In this document: piece after piece, positions 11,401 through 22,252 of the stretch | Layout of the letters: every line of letters starts with the position of its first letter | Numbering within the stretch: the first letter of the stretch is position 1 | Assembly (NCBI GenBank): GCA_964058845.1 | Contig: CAXKVR010000091.1 | Location: forward strand, 186,001 to 250,000 | Reading direction: 5' to 3' | Source: Carex sylvatica | Lineage: Eukaryota; Streptophyta; Magnoliopsida; Poales; Cyperaceae | DNA: 64,000 nucleotides | Position numbers and translations under genes: made by a program | The notes under the pieces: generated by a model | What the model was told of the DNA's origin: nothing | Databases searched by the model: none | Seen by the model: the letters and a program-made list of their open reading frames with translations, nothing else

Positions 11401-13502
11401 AATTTGTAATGAATATAACTAAAGCTATATTACATAATAAAAAACTCTTCGCTCTTAACTTTTCTGACAGCATTGATATACGGGGATTCTGTAAGGAGTT
11501 CTGTTGGCATGGCCAATATCAGAAGTTTGATTGGTGTTTGCCCCCAGGTTATAATCTGATACTTTGGAATAATAATTCCTTCAATTATCGTATTGCCTCT
11601 TTTTGTCTAGTAAAATGATATTCACTCACTGAAGTCCATAACCTTTTCTTTTTCGGTTATGCAGTTTGATATATTGTGGGATGCATTGACAGCAGAGGAG
11701 CACCTTGCATTGTTTGCCAGCATTAAAGGCTTGCCCCCTTCTACAATCAAAGAGGTACACTTTTTCATTATGGGGTCAACATTGCACTTATTTACTTGCA
11801 ATCCCAGGTTGTGTGGCTATTGGTGGGAGTAATATCTGGTATTATTAGGGGTAATTGTGTAACATTTTAACTGGGTTATTTATAAAAATGAAAAAAAGGA
11901 AAAAAATCTCCTACAAAATAGTACAGGTGATGGTTTCTCATGGATTTGCATCTAGCCATACTGACTGTACAGCATGACTAAGTATGGAATAATAGTATGG
12001 AATAATAGATATAATCATGCAAACCTTGCAAAAGGACCTGGAATTAGAAATATCTATTATTGATCAAGTTTGCACGGAACTTGTTTAACAGAATATAATT
12101 TATTGCGGATTCAGGTAGTGGAGAAATCACTAGCAGAAGTGAAACTAACACATGCTGCTCATGTTAGAGCAGGGAGTTTTAGTGGTGGCATGAAGCGCCG
12201 TCTCAGTGTTGCCATTTCTCTCATAGGCGACCCCAAACTGGTTTTTCTAGATGAACCGGTAAATATGAACAATGATCCAGATACAACTAAAAGAGAATTC
12301 AATCTTTGGATTATTTTGTTCCTTATATCATATCAATATTTATTACCTGCTTATTTATATTTGCAGACAACAGGTATGGATCCAATAACAAGGAGGCATG
12401 TATGGGACATAATAGAGGATGCAAAGAAAGGGAGAGTGATTGTTCTGACGACCCATTCGATGGAGGAGGCTGACATATTGAGCGATCGTATTGCCATCAT
12501 GGCAAAAGGGAAATTCCGTTGCATCGGCACCTCCGTTCGCCTCAAGTCCCGATTTGGTACTGGTTATATTGCTAATGTCAACTTTTCTGCAACCAATGGT
12601 GCACCTGGTGTAGGATCTAGCGATCATTGTCATCTTGAGCCTGTGAAACGATTCTTTTATGAAGTAATTGTATACAAAATTAGTACCATTTAATATTCTA
12701 TTGTTGCTTGTAGAACATACAAGTACTTTCTCCTGAGGAATCTTTTATACATGAGATGGTATATTTCTATTTTTGTGCAGAGGATCGGTGTGAAGCCAAA
12801 AAAGGAGAACAAGGCGTTTTTGACCTTTGTTATCCCTCATGATAAAGAGCCTCTCCTGACAGTAACTATCTTGTATTATGAGCTAGTTCCAGGTTAATTT
12901 TGTTAATACTGCTTTAATTTCTTGGCATTTTCTCTCTGAAATGGCAGAGTTTCTTTGCGGAATTGCAAGACAGAGAAAGTGAATTTGGGATATCAGACAT
13001 ACAACTCAGCCTCACGACTCTCGAAGAAGTGTTTCTTAACATAGCTAGGCAGGCTGAGTTAGAGAGTTTAGCTGCCGAAGGAAATCTGGTTACCTTGAAC
13101 CTTACTTCTGGCTCTTCCATTCAGGTATGTAGTTTCTATGTGTAGATTAAAAACTTCTCCCTCTTTGAATTTGGAAAAGTTTAGCAAAATATATGCTAGA
13201 TGGATGCTGACACAATAAATGAGACTAATGGTGAATAACTGAACCAGGTACCGAAGGGAGTGCGGTTTGTGGGAATGCCAGGGACGGAATCAGAAGAGAA
13301 CCCGAGAGGGATGATGGTGGAAGTCTACTGGGAGACTGACGATGCGGGTACCCTCTGTATTTCAGGTCACTCTCCAGAGACTCCAATTCCAGCAAATGTG
13401 GAGCTGAACCATACTGCGTCACTGTCAAGGAGGGCTTCTCTTCCTCGTGGCAACCCAGTTGGTTTTGTGATTGAACCCAGCCAGATTCTCAATCAGAGTT
13501 GA
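8403..13502 (+). CDS. ABCA (ATH-type) half-size ABC transporter, 15 exons
   Basis: Exons: 8403-8780, 9166-9397, 9485-9840, 10155-10250, 10358-10558, 10654-10813, 10918-11144, 11233-11350, 11471-11547, 11665-11754, 12115-12258, 12367-12663, 12781-12861, 12948-13124, 13248-13502. All introns are GT-AG, phases agree, and the sum is 2889 nt, 962 residues plus stop, the usual length for plant ABCA2-like proteins. An in-frame TGA just before 8403 fixes the start. Membrane helices are in exon 1 (LLSSLFFIFLIFCI) and exons 3-6. The nucleotide-binding domain has Walker A GPNGAGKTT (566-574), Q-loop Gln 615, signature FSGGM (667-671; Phe in place of the usual Leu), Walker B LVFLDEP (687-693) and H-loop His 723. 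It is one TM domain plus one NBD, so it likely dimerises to export an unknown, perhaps lipid, substrate. The gene looks intact. Confidence 0.95.
9911..10092. mobile_element. Small hAT-like MITE in intron 3 of the ABCA gene
   Basis: The insert starts TTGGGGGTGTCAA and ends TTGACATCCTA. It is flanked by 8-mers GTCAGTGT (9903-9910) and CTCAGTGG (10093-10100), which agree at 6 of 8 positions, as expected of an old 8-bp hAT target duplication. The inside has paired ATACCC/GGGTA motifs. It lies wholly in the intron. Confidence 0.5.
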
Positions 13503-13800
13503 GTGTGCGTGTGTTTGTTTTTTCTGTCTATTTACATGTAGGTATGTGTCGGTTTCTTCTATTTTGAAAGTGGCTCTTGCTGCATTTTTCATTCTCTTTT
13601 TGGATTTTTTGTTAATTTTTCCCTCTTGTATAAATTGTTATAGATGAATCTGACACAATCACACAAGAGTTGAGTATAGCATCTTTGATTCTTTCCTCTA
13701 TTATACACAATATATTTAGGATCCTGATAACAATCCCCATATTTGTACCCGCATTTACTTCCATAACTACTATGGGGGACCAATAAATCATTAATAAAAG
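13503..13800 (+). promoter_or_regulatory. 3' UTR with poly(A) signals of the ABCA gene
   Basis: T-rich sequence follows the stop codon. Two AATAAA hexamers lie at 13782-13787 and 13793-13798, about 280 bp past the stop, which is a common distance for plant polyadenylation. The end of the transcript is inferred. Confidence 0.45.
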
Positions 13801-14030
13801 GCAATTATTTTGCATCAAAGTATTAATACCTATTTAATGAACTCTATTTTATGTAAGTGGAAAAAAGTCCAATTATCCTCGCGCAAATTTTTATTTTCTC
13901 TGTTTCATCGCCGCACTCCGGGCCGAACTTATTTCAGCACAAAATTTATTTTTTTCTCTGTATCGTCCCCGCGGAAAATTTCCATCACTCTAATAATTTT
14001 TTTTAATATTTCATGTGCCAAACTTCATGG

Positions 14031-14505
14031 TAGGGGTGTAAACAGATCGGATATTATCCGATTTCGTCCGGATCCGAATCCAGAAAAATACCTAAATTAT
14101 CTGATTCGTATCCGTATCCGATACTATCCGTGTCTGAAAAATTATAATGGATAAGGATAAGATAAGATTTTTCACTATCCGTATCCGACCGTTTACACTT
14201 TAAAACCACAACAAATATGTTATATGTTCTAAAATTAATTTATTAAATTGTATATAGATATATATTTTGATAAACAATGTAACATTATGACATAATTAGT
14301 GACTAATATTTTAATAATGTAATAGATGTTTTGTAATCAACATGCTAATTATTAAAAATATCCGTATCTGTCCGATATCCAATCCGTATCTGTAACATTT
14401 AATATCCGATTTGTATCCGTATTCGTATTCATATCCAAAAAATTATAATGGATACGAATACAGTAAGGTCACTATCCGATCCGTATCCGACCGTTTACAC
14501 CCCTA
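14031..14505. mobile_element. hAT-type MITE with perfect 8-bp target duplication
   Basis: The element starts TAGGGGTGTAAAC and ends GTTTACACCCCTA. It is flanked on both sides by CTTCATGG (14023-14030 and 14506-14513). An 8-bp duplication and this type of terminus are hallmarks of the hAT superfamily. Both arms are rich in repeated (T/C)CCGTATCCG motifs, so large parts are self-complementary. No transposase is present. Confidence 0.85.
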
Positions 14506-14513
14506 CTTCATGG

Positions 14514-15021
14514 CCAGCATAGACATGGGCCGCAAAGTATTTATTACTACATAAATTAGTATTAATGTGTATACATGGAATGCGAATAGTTTTGGACTGC
14601 AATTCAAAAAGTTGCCTGAACAACTCTGAGATTCGTGCTACATTGAATCAGATGATTCAAAATCGTTGTTATGCAAAAAAGTTTCTTCTGAGAAGTCGAA
14701 AGGTTTTCTCAAAGAAGAAAAGAGTACATACGAACAAAAATCTATCCTAAGATCTTGATGACCGTCCAATCTATCTTAAGATTTGTACGTGAGAAAAACG
14801 AAGTAGATGCGCACTATATTTAAAGCGTAACACATAGATCTTAAAGACGATCAAATGTTAATTGAAGCCATGGAACTAAAGTAGGTCCGATAGGCATTGA
14901 ACCATAAACCCTAAAAGGAGAAAGCTTCTGGAGGAACACAAAACGACGCTTCCAAACTATAAGAGTAGGGTATTGGACAAAGCATTCATAATACACCAAA
15001 ATGAAAGAATAAATACTTCTA
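14514..15021. other. Intergenic, nothing recognised
   Basis: No exon or repeat end was recognised. AAACCCTAA and similar telomere-like boxes are isolated, not in arrays. Confidence 0.4.
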
Positions 15022-15237
15022 ATGGCTACAATGAAAGAAGAACCAGTGGTACCAGACGTAGCACCAGAAGTACCCCCAGGTTACGAGATACCTCCTCCAC
15101 ATCATAGGAGGTCCTGGCCGTGGCCACCTCTATCTGAGACATGTCGTAGCCTGAAGGGCCATCCACCACCTAGGACCTACATCCGTAGATCGAGGGGCCT
15201 TCCACCATGCAGGGTTCATGTCAAAGAAGAGCCATAG
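15022..15237 (+). CDS. Hypothetical Pro/Arg-rich 71-residue open frame
   Basis: The frame starts MATMKEEPVVPDVAPEVPPG and ends VKEEP before a stop. It is rich in Pro, Arg and Glu, and the KEEP motif occurs near both ends. I recognise no domain. The base composition is GC-richer than its AT-rich surroundings, which is unlike random sequence here, but a repeat or a captured gene fragment would look the same. Whether it is translated is unknown. Confidence 0.25.
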   Translation: MATMKEEPVVPDVAPEVPPGYEIPPPHHRRSWPWPPLSETCRSLKGHPPPRTYIRRSRGLPPCRVHVKEEP

Positions 15238-16080
15238 GTAGGCTAATTTAGTGTTTAAGCTTGCATAGTATGTATTTTGTGTTTAATTTCTAGTGTCTTT
15301 TATGTTTAATTTCTAGTTTAAATATATTTTGTGCTATGGCCAGTGTTTAATTTTGTATGTGGAAACTTTTTTGTGCTATGTTGTATGTAGATCCTTGTGA
15401 TATTTATATATAGAAATATATTTGCTCATTCATTTGGCTTGTTTTCTTATTTTTCTTTTCTAATGAATACTTTCTTTTACATAGATAAATATCATAGTAC
15501 ACAGATATTAAAAGTTTGAAGGTTCTGCAAAAAAAATTACAATTACATTACAAAAAATAAAACTAGCATTAGATGAAAATTTTCTGGTAAAAAATGATAA
15601 ATATTCTGGTAAAAATAATAAATATTTTATGGTACAAGAACAAATATATGAGGAGATAAAAATGAATACTTTATCCTTTAACTTGTCAATATTTTATTTT
15701 ACAGAGATAAATACTTGACAGGACATAAATTAATATTGTATTTTTTAACTTGCCAACAAGTTCTGCTTAATCAACTCAATGTATCATAATGTCATAAATA
15801 ATAATAAATACTTGACAAACATAATGACAAGTACTTGGATATATTTGACAAAGAAAAATACTTTATTCTTGATTGTTTTGATTATACGTATGGATTAACA
15901 AATCTTCTCTACCAACAGTGGTCAAAGAGTACTTGGATATTATTTGTATTCGATTTGGTGCTATTAATAGAGTATGTTGTTTATCTTGCTATATATGGAG
16001 CCTAGCCCCTATTACATGCATATATAATTAAAATATACATAAATAAATCACCAACGACCTAAAAATAATAACATATGACA
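15238..16080. other. AT-rich intergenic, nothing recognised
   Basis: Tandem-like AT-rich segments such as TCTGGTAAAAAATGATAAAT and TCTGGTAAAAATAATAAAT repeat locally near 15583-15630. No genes or element ends were seen. Confidence 0.4.
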
Positions 16081-16325
16081 ACTAGGACCTGCCAACACCA
16101 ACTCGAACAAAACAGATGGTGCGACACACTTTTTCAATCGGCTGATAAAACCCATCAGATAGAGTTAATTACATTTGTCATCGATTGCAAAACAAAAGAG
16201 ATGGTGTTGGGTGGTCAACACTGTCTGGTTGATTGTGCGCTACCATTGGCATAAGTAATTAATTTCATTGGTTTTGAAGCCGATTGCGATTTAAACCGAC
16301 AGCGAAGTCTTTTTCCAAAGTAGTG
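16081..16325 (-). mobile_element. Candidate CACTA transposon terminus
   Basis: The sequence ends at 16325 with TTTTTCCAAAGTAGTG, the complement of CACTACTTTGGAAAAA, the form of a CACTA terminal repeat. Repeated motifs such as AACCGACAGCGA and ATTGCGAT precede it, as in CACTA subterminal regions. No partner terminus was found in the window, so this is an orphan end or a chance match. Confidence 0.4.
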
Positions 16326-16487
16326 CAAGCAAACTTTAATATAAAGTACATTTTGAGCACTTCAGATTAACTATTTGAACTTTGAAATCGAAAACACGAA
16401 CTGATAGTACCAAGATCTTGATTATACCACTGTGATCTTAGTCAAAAGAATAATATCATACTTTTTAGAATGCTACATATATATATA

Positions 16488-16792
16488 AAGGAAGAAAAAT
16501 ATCATCCATTTAAGAATTTAAAAATTCTCGGAATACTGTTTTTTACTGTTTTTATTTATTTATTAAAAATCTTGTTTTTCATACAAATTTGGACCATCAA
16601 AAATAATGATTTTCAATAAATCTAAAAAAATAGTAAAAACTTTCCAAAAAATATAAAATTTGGTCTCCAAACACATATTAATATGGAGAACAAGATGAAC
16701 AATTTGGATCGCTTATTTGGACTTTGAATCCGGTGATTTATAATCCAATGTACAATAATGCCTACGCATTGCAATGTATAGTAGTCTTACTC
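16488..16792. mobile_element. Foldback MITE, family F1 copy b (chimeric left arm)
   Basis: The right arm is family F1, ending TAGTCTTACTC at 16792. The left end is different: AAGGAAGAAAAATATCATCC followed by ATTTAAGAATTTAAAAATTC. That left end is found inverted inside the F1 copy at 42469-42964 (about 42705-42765). The element therefore looks like a recombinant of two related families. Confidence 0.6.
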
Positions 16793-16811
16793 ATATATAT
16801 ATAGAGAGAGA

Positions 16812-17203
16812 GAGTGGCTAATGTCCATTCGTATGCATATGAGCCGAAATACATACGGTCCAAATTTGAAATTTCAAAATCCAAAAAGTTGATCTGAACC
16901 GTTCATCTTGTTCTCCATATTAATATGTGCTTGCAAACCAAATTTTATATTTTTTTGATTTTTTTACTATTTATTAAGCCACTTTGAAAATTGTTGATGT
17001 GGCTACACAAAACAGTAAAATAAGCAGCCACCGTTGGATCAATATTTTTCAAAGTGGCTAAATAAATAGTAAAAAACTTCAAAAAAATATAAAATTTGGT
17101 CTCCAAGCACATATTAATATGGAGAACAAGATGAACGGTTCAGATCGAATTTTTGGATTTTGAAATTTCAAATTTGGACCGTATGCATATGAATGCACAT
17201 TAG

Positions 17204-17208
<5 letters not shown>
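16812..17208. mobile_element. Foldback MITE, family F2 copy a
   Basis: It starts GAGTGGCTAATGTCCATTCG and ends GAATGCACATTAGTCACT. GA repeats lie to the left and a (TA)n tract to the right. The arms contain the shared core TTCATCTTGTTCTCCATA plus a family-specific centre with GCCACCGTTGGATCAA. A second copy is at 23521-23938. Confidence 0.75.

Positions 17209-17239
<31 letters not shown>
17208..17239. repeat. (TA)n microsatellite
   Basis: A pure TA tract separates two foldback elements. Confidence 0.9.
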
Positions 17240-17241
<2 letters not shown>

Positions 17242-17626
17242 AACCTGTTATCATGCTACGCGTAGCATAGAGGGCCTCCGTGCAATGGTACAATATTCGA
17301 CTTTTCAAAATTCTAACGGTCGATCCGAACTGTTCATCTTGTTCTCCATATTAATATGTGTTTAGAGACCAAATTTTTTATTTTTTTAGATTTATTGAAA
17401 ATCGCTATTTTTTTATAGTCTAGATTTGCTGAAAACAGTGATTTTCAATAAATCTAAACAAATAGTAAAATAATTTTAAAAAATATAAAATTTGGTCTCC
17501 AAATACATATTAATATGGAGAATAAAATGAATGGTTCAGATTGACTGTTAGGATTTCTAAAAGTCAAATATTGAGCCGTTGCACGGAGATCCTCTATGCT
17601 ACACATAGCATATTAGCATATTCCTA
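17239..17626. mobile_element. Foldback MITE, family F3 copy a
   Basis: It starts AGGAACCTGTTATCATGC, has the palindromic box CTACGCGTAG, and ends GCATATTCCT before a TA tract. The arms share the CCATATTAATATGTGTTT core with the other families. Copies or partial copies are at 22253-22654, 42073-42450 and 43055-43230. Confidence 0.75.
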
Positions 17627-17638
17627 TATATATATATA

Positions 17639-17690
17639 CTAGTATCGTGCCCGTGCGTTGCAGCGGGGACATATTATAAGAATTTGTTCA
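17639..17690. repeat. Dispersed repeat with GTGCCCGTGCGTTGCA, copy 2
   Basis: This matches the segment at 2077-2130 and again lies directly beside a TA tract and a foldback element. The matching extends only weakly beyond about 50 bp. Confidence 0.45.
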
Positions 17691-18389
17691 TTTGTAATGG
17701 GATTGTACAGGATGAGATTTGACGGAAATGAAACCCACTTTTGAAAAAAGTGGTAACTCTAGTACGAATACACACGGAATTGATTATGGAGTGGGTGTTT
17801 GATTGTACCATAGAATTAGTTGTGTAATATATTTTTTCTCTTTAAATTATACAACTATTTTTATTAATAAATTTATTAACTATACAATTTAAAAGTATAT
17901 TACATAATAACATAACATTACTTATTAATAATTGTTTTATAAATATAAATATTGATAAATATTTATAAAGATCTATAAAAATTGTTAAAAAAATTATTAT
18001 GTATTTAGAATTATTATGTTTCTTATAATTATATAATTTGTAATTTCTCATCTATTTGTTAAAAATAATTTGTATTAAAAAAATTCACCTATTTCTCTAT
18101 TCCAAATGACTCAGGAGATTTTGCCGTACAATCCAACTATCAATAATAAAAATTATATCAATGTGAGTACTACTCCAGTTATTTCTGCTCTTTCTCATAT
18201 TGGGATTTTTACTTTATTAGCAATAAACATAACAAGAATCAGATTCATTTTTAAGAGAGTAAATACAAAGAGCCCAATACATTTGGAGCTAAAACAAAGA
18301 AGAAAAAGATTACAAGAAAGCAGAAAAGTCCCTAACAATTTAAAATGTATGTTGAATAAGTAAATATAAAATCCGCCTGCAGCACATGC
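17691..18389. other. AT-rich intergenic
   Basis: Very AT-rich sequence with no exon or element end that I can support. Confidence 0.4.
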
Positions 18390-18640
18390 CATGTTATTCC
18401 AGTGCCGGTCAGAACCGTATCAGTACCGTGTCTTCAAGCTGTACCAGACTACCAGGTCCGTACAGTACCAGTATCGGGTCTTCCCATACCTGTTCACCAC
18501 GTTGTGTCTTCTCGGTATTTTACCAGGTCTGAACCATACCAGTACCGGTTCCTATGCATACCAGTACCAGTTTATATGCGCACCAATCCCCATTTCATCA
18601 TCATGGCATCAGTTTTATGCATTGTTTTCATCTGGTACAG
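18390..18640. repeat. Cluster of GTACCAG / CTGGTAC motifs
   Basis: Short motifs of the form CAGTACC, ACCAGTA and GGTAC occur about ten times in 250 bp, in both orientations, giving many small palindromes. Similar but smaller groups are at 25685-25705, 25842-25860, 29413-29435 and 58975-59105, the last inside the hAT element. This may be the edge of an unrecognised repeat family. Confidence 0.5.
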
Positions 18641-19390
18641 TAATGTGATTCCTGAATTGAACTTAACAAGCAATTAAATGCTCTGAAAATAGCTGTTATT
18701 ATTCAAGTAATAGTAGAAATAAATGGTTCAACTAAAGACTGACAATAACTGTTATTATTCAAGTGTTTTTACAGGTTCATCAAAACCTTCATAATTTGTT
18801 CTAAGTTAGATATCAAATTGATAATTAAAAAAAAATTACAAAGAAAATAATTATTTTAATGCCACTGTAATTTGTATGATCTCCTTTTGAAACGAACACC
18901 AGTATGCAATTAAATACAAATTCTTTTAAACCAGCATCAGTATGATCTCCTTTTGAATTATATGATTATTTTTAATGGCACCAGTAACAGTTCAATGGTA
19001 CCCAGTCAACTGCCTAGCACCCTAAAATTATTTATTTTCCATACATTCTTAAAACAAGAAAGTAAAGCAAATTTTTAACCTTTAAAAAAAAGTTATGTAA
19101 GATATACATTATAAGAGTTTTTTTAGTCATCCAAACAGAAAGCAATTTTTGATGGTAAAGTGCCAATTTGTACATAGAATTGCAACTTGAAGAAAACCTA
19201 GCTAGTCAGCTTAGTAGTTTTACTGGTTTTTAATTTGTATATTCTTCAATTAATTTATTAGAACTCATTCTTAGAGACTTGACTAACCACGGTGTATTCA
19301 CCAAACACCAAAGAGACTATTAGAATGAATACTAATAAATAGAGACTTGTAGCAATTAGCAACCAGCAATTTTTTTTGTCAAGAGTTACC
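18641..19390. other. Intergenic between motif cluster and RWDD1 fragment
   Basis: AT-rich. AACTGTTATTATTCAAGT-like text occurs twice at about 18690-18770. If the minus-strand RWDD1-like fragment were expressed, its 3' UTR would lie here. No other feature was seen. Confidence 0.35.
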
Positions 19391-19672
19391 TTAAAAATCT
19401 TCATCGAAGTCGATGTCTTCTTCTTCCGCCTCAGAGCCTTCTGCAACCATAGTTGCCCCTTTCTGTGCCCCAACAAAAACGAAAATCAAATTTATAAAGC
19501 TGTAAAGGAATCGAGAATCTCACAAGCAAGATTATTATTTACATGTTTAGTAAAGATGATAAAGCAGGAAAATAATATTGAGGCTTACCGTGGAATGTCT
19601 TCCACTCTCAAAATATTGCCTTCCTGTCAGCCTTTTCTCCTTTGGAGCTGTGACAACGGACTCAGGCATCGC
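19391..19672 (-). pseudogene. C-terminal two exons of an RWDD1-like protein
   Basis: On the minus strand, exon 19672-19589 encodes AMPESVVTAPKEKRLTGRQY then FESGRHST and ends at a GTAAGC donor. Exon 19462-19391 encodes KGATMVAEGSEAEEEDIDFD then EDF and stop. The phases join. The MPES...KEKRLTGRQ(Y/W)FESGR pattern followed by an acidic tail is typical of the C-terminus of plant RWD-domain proteins related to RWDD1, a partner of DRG GTPases. The acidic tail is shorter than I expect. No RWD-domain exons were found upstream (19700-20270), so this appears to be a fragment, either captured by a transposon or left by deletion. It could also be the end of a gene with a long intron. Confidence 0.65.
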
Positions 19673-19699
19673 CTGTTCCATGTTTGTCAAATAACAAGT

Positions 19700-20270
19700 A
19701 AATTTGATAAATCATAGGAGCTACTATACATTTTTATCCCAGATAACAGAAATGAAATTAAGATCATTGTTGATAAATCAACCTGAATAATTTTACATTA
19801 TCCTTTTGAAATTTCTTTGTTTCACCAAGTATATTAGATACAAACTGAATATAACAAAACAAAGTACTTCTATTTATGATAAAAAGAAAAAGGACAAAAG
19901 AGTAATAACCAAATGGGATTAACTATAGTATAAATCAATATATGTAGAGATACTGGTTAATTCCAAGAAACCATAAGAAGAACAGAAACTAAAATTAATG
20001 CTTGTTCCCATAACACAATAATAAGCATAAAACACAAATAAAAAAGAAGAAGTTATATATATGCAGTTATGCACCTCTTCAGGGAAGCATGATTCACCGT
20101 TTTCTCTCTAGATTAAAAGGTATGTCGAAAGGCTCACTCCTTTGTGTGGTTTGATTGACTGGTAAAAGAAGAAAAGCACCATTAAAAAAAAAATACCACA
20201 CAAACAATTTGTATTAGAAATTAGAACCTTCTAATAAAACAGAAGTATTTTTTATAGATATATATCCAAT
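19700..20270. other. Intergenic, no exon recognised
   Basis: I looked here on the minus strand for upstream exons of the RWDD1-like fragment and did not find any that match the family. Confidence 0.4.
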
Positions 20271-20277
20271 TTTCAGC

Positions 20278-20492
20278 TGTGATGGTACGTATAACATGTG
20301 GTTTTGTGAACAGGGAGTTCTTAAAATTGTTATATATAGAAATACTTTCTGCTACAAATTTTCTTTGCTAGAAGTATGTACCATTTAGAGGTTGTACCAG
20401 CCTTGCACTGGTTTGTGTATGTTGATAGTCAAAGCAATCAATAAAATTCATTCTTTCCAATTCTGTCTAAATACATTCTCTGTTTGTTATCA
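20278..20492 (+). mobile_element. Probable 3' portion of a Ty1/copia 5' LTR
   Basis: The segment directly before the primer-binding site has a TATATATAG box at about 20331 and an AATAAAA signal at about 20440, and ends TTGTTATCA. This is the layout of an LTR end followed by the primer site. The LTR start was not located, so the left coordinate is approximate. Confidence 0.45.
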
Positions 20493-20504
20493 TGGTATCA
20501 GAGC
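20493..20504 (+). other. Primer-binding site (initiator Met tRNA)
   Basis: TGGTATCAGAGC matches the 3' end complement of plant initiator methionine tRNA, the usual primer of plant LTR retrotransposons. It lies 65 bp before the gag start. Confidence 0.8.
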
Positions 20505-20569
20505 CCCCAAATCTACTTTCTTCGTTCTTCCAGCAAAAATCAAAAATTGAAAACCAAGATTAGCAAGAA

Positions 20570-21073
20570 ATGGCAAATGGAGTTCCCTCTATCCCTTCCC
20601 CTACACCTGAACCAGTGATCCAAATCACGATTCCAGATTCTATCAAACTGGATCGTAGCAATTTTCTTACGTGGAGATCCCAAATCGAACCGATTATTGA
20701 TGGCTTTGGATTAGGAGCATACCTGAATTCTTCGACTACTATTCTTGACAAGAAGATTCAGGTCGGTGAGCAACAAATCGACAATCCTCGCTTTTTGGCA
20801 TGGCACAAACAGGATCAACTTTTACTCGGCCAAAGTCATGGAGCTGCGTCGACTCCTCCAGACAACCACCCGAGGCGGTCAACCTTGAATTATTTTTTTG
20901 AGAAGATGAGTAATATTGCCTATCAACTCGCCGCTGTTGGTGAACCCGTCTCTGACCCATCCGACGACAAGTGCAAGGCCCTGATGCAGTGGTACGGCAA
21001 GTCAGCGTCGACGCATCACCTCATGACTTCTGGCTGCAGCACTCTTCTCTCTCCATCTCTCTCTCTCTTTTGA
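20570..21073 (+). pseudogene. Ty1/copia gag fragment
   Basis: The frame starts MANGVPSIPSPTPEPVIQIT. It then shows the gag N-terminal pattern KLDRSNFLTWRSQI and a FLAWHKQDQLLLG motif. The later part (MSNIAYQLAAVGEPVSDP) belongs further along gag, so the middle is deleted. After about 21060 the frame runs into CT-rich sequence and stops. No protease, integrase or reverse transcriptase follows. This is a broken copia copy with the start of gag only. Confidence 0.75.
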
Positions 21074-21084
21074 TAGTTAAGAAA

Positions 21085-21158
21085 GTCTCCGATTAGGTTT
21101 TTCTTTGGAAAGAAAGGGTCTCCGATTAGTGTTTGTTTTTCTTTGGAAAGAAAGGGTC
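21085..21158 (+). repeat. Short tandem duplication
   Basis: GTCTCCGATTAG plus TTTTTCTTTGGAAAGAAAGG occurs twice in direct orientation, with a 5-bp length difference. Confidence 0.8.
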
Positions 21159-21431
21159 GGGGAGCGGGACGGCTCAGGAGATTTTTTTTTTTACGGATCA
21201 GCGACAAAAATTTTGCGGATCTATGTGACAATATATGTGACAATATGTGTGGCGGGTATAATTTTCATTAAATTTAGACTTCTACACAGAGAAGGTGTGT
21301 ATTTAATCAAAAGAAAACAGATTATTTGTTTAGATGGCTCAGATTCAATTCGAATTTAGATCAACAAATTCCAGCCACACGATTTTCTGTCATCCAATTC
21401 AATTTAAGGTGCATAATATAGAGGAGAGATA

Positions 21432-21832
21432 GAGTAAGGCTAGGGTGCTATGGGTTGCATAGAGGGCTACGGTGCTACGGCTCAATATTCGAGTTTTTAA
21501 AATCCTAACGGTCGATCCGAACCATTCATCTTGTTCTCCATATTAATATGTGTTTGGAGACCAAATTTTACATTTTTTGAAAATTTTTTACTATTTTTTT
21601 AGATAGTTAGAAAATCAAATATATGAATGGTGCATAATTTTTTCGATCAAGTGATTTTCTACCTATCTAAAAAAACAGTAAAAGTTTTTCAAAAAATGTA
21701 AAATTTGGTTTCCAAATACATATTAATATGGAGAACAAGATGAACGGTTCGGATCGACTATTAGGATTTTGAAAATTCGAATATTGAGCCGTAGCACCGT
21801 AGTCCTCTATAAAACCCATAGCACCCTAGCCT

Positions 21833-21837
<5 letters not shown>
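21432..21837. mobile_element. Foldback MITE, family F3-related (F3b)
   Basis: It starts GAGTAAGGCTAGGGTGCTAT and ends CACCCTAGCCTTACTC. The arms contain GATCCGAACCATTCATCTTG and the ATTAATATGTGTTTGGAGAC core. The outer end resembles F1 (GAGTAAGGCTA), while the next part resembles F3 (CATAGAGGG, GCTCAATATTCGA). Confidence 0.75.
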
Positions 21838-21879
<42 letters not shown>

Positions 21880-21880
21880 G
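21836..21880. repeat. (CT)n(TA)n microsatellite
   Basis: A CT run followed by a TA run separates two foldback elements. Confidence 0.9.
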
Positions 21881-22252
21881 GAGGAATCAAGTTACAATAA
21901 TTTTTGAGTTACAACATGTTACAACAACTATTTTCTACATTTTCAAAATCCAAATCGTCGATCCAAACCGTTCAACACGATCTCCAAAATAAAATGTGCT
22001 TGAAGACCAAATTTTACATTTTTTTAGAATTTTTTACTATTTATTAAGATGGATACAAAATTCAATGGTCTTAATTTGACTAGTTTTTGTAGCCATCTTA
22101 ATAAATAGTAAAAAAATTCCAAAAATATAAAATTTGGTCTGCAAGCACATTTTATTGTAGAGATCACATCTAACGGTTTGGATCGACGATTTGAACTTTG
22201 AAAATATAGAAAATGGTTGTTGTAATTTATTGTAACTCAAAAATTGTTGTAA
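21881..22252. mobile_element. Foldback MITE, family F4 copy a, right end truncated
   Basis: It starts GAGGAATCAAGTTACAATAA, and its right arm runs to AAAATTGTTGTAAC, where it changes abruptly into family F3 sequence. The expected terminus (TTGATTCCTCC) and the usual TA tract are both missing at this junction. Confidence 0.75.
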
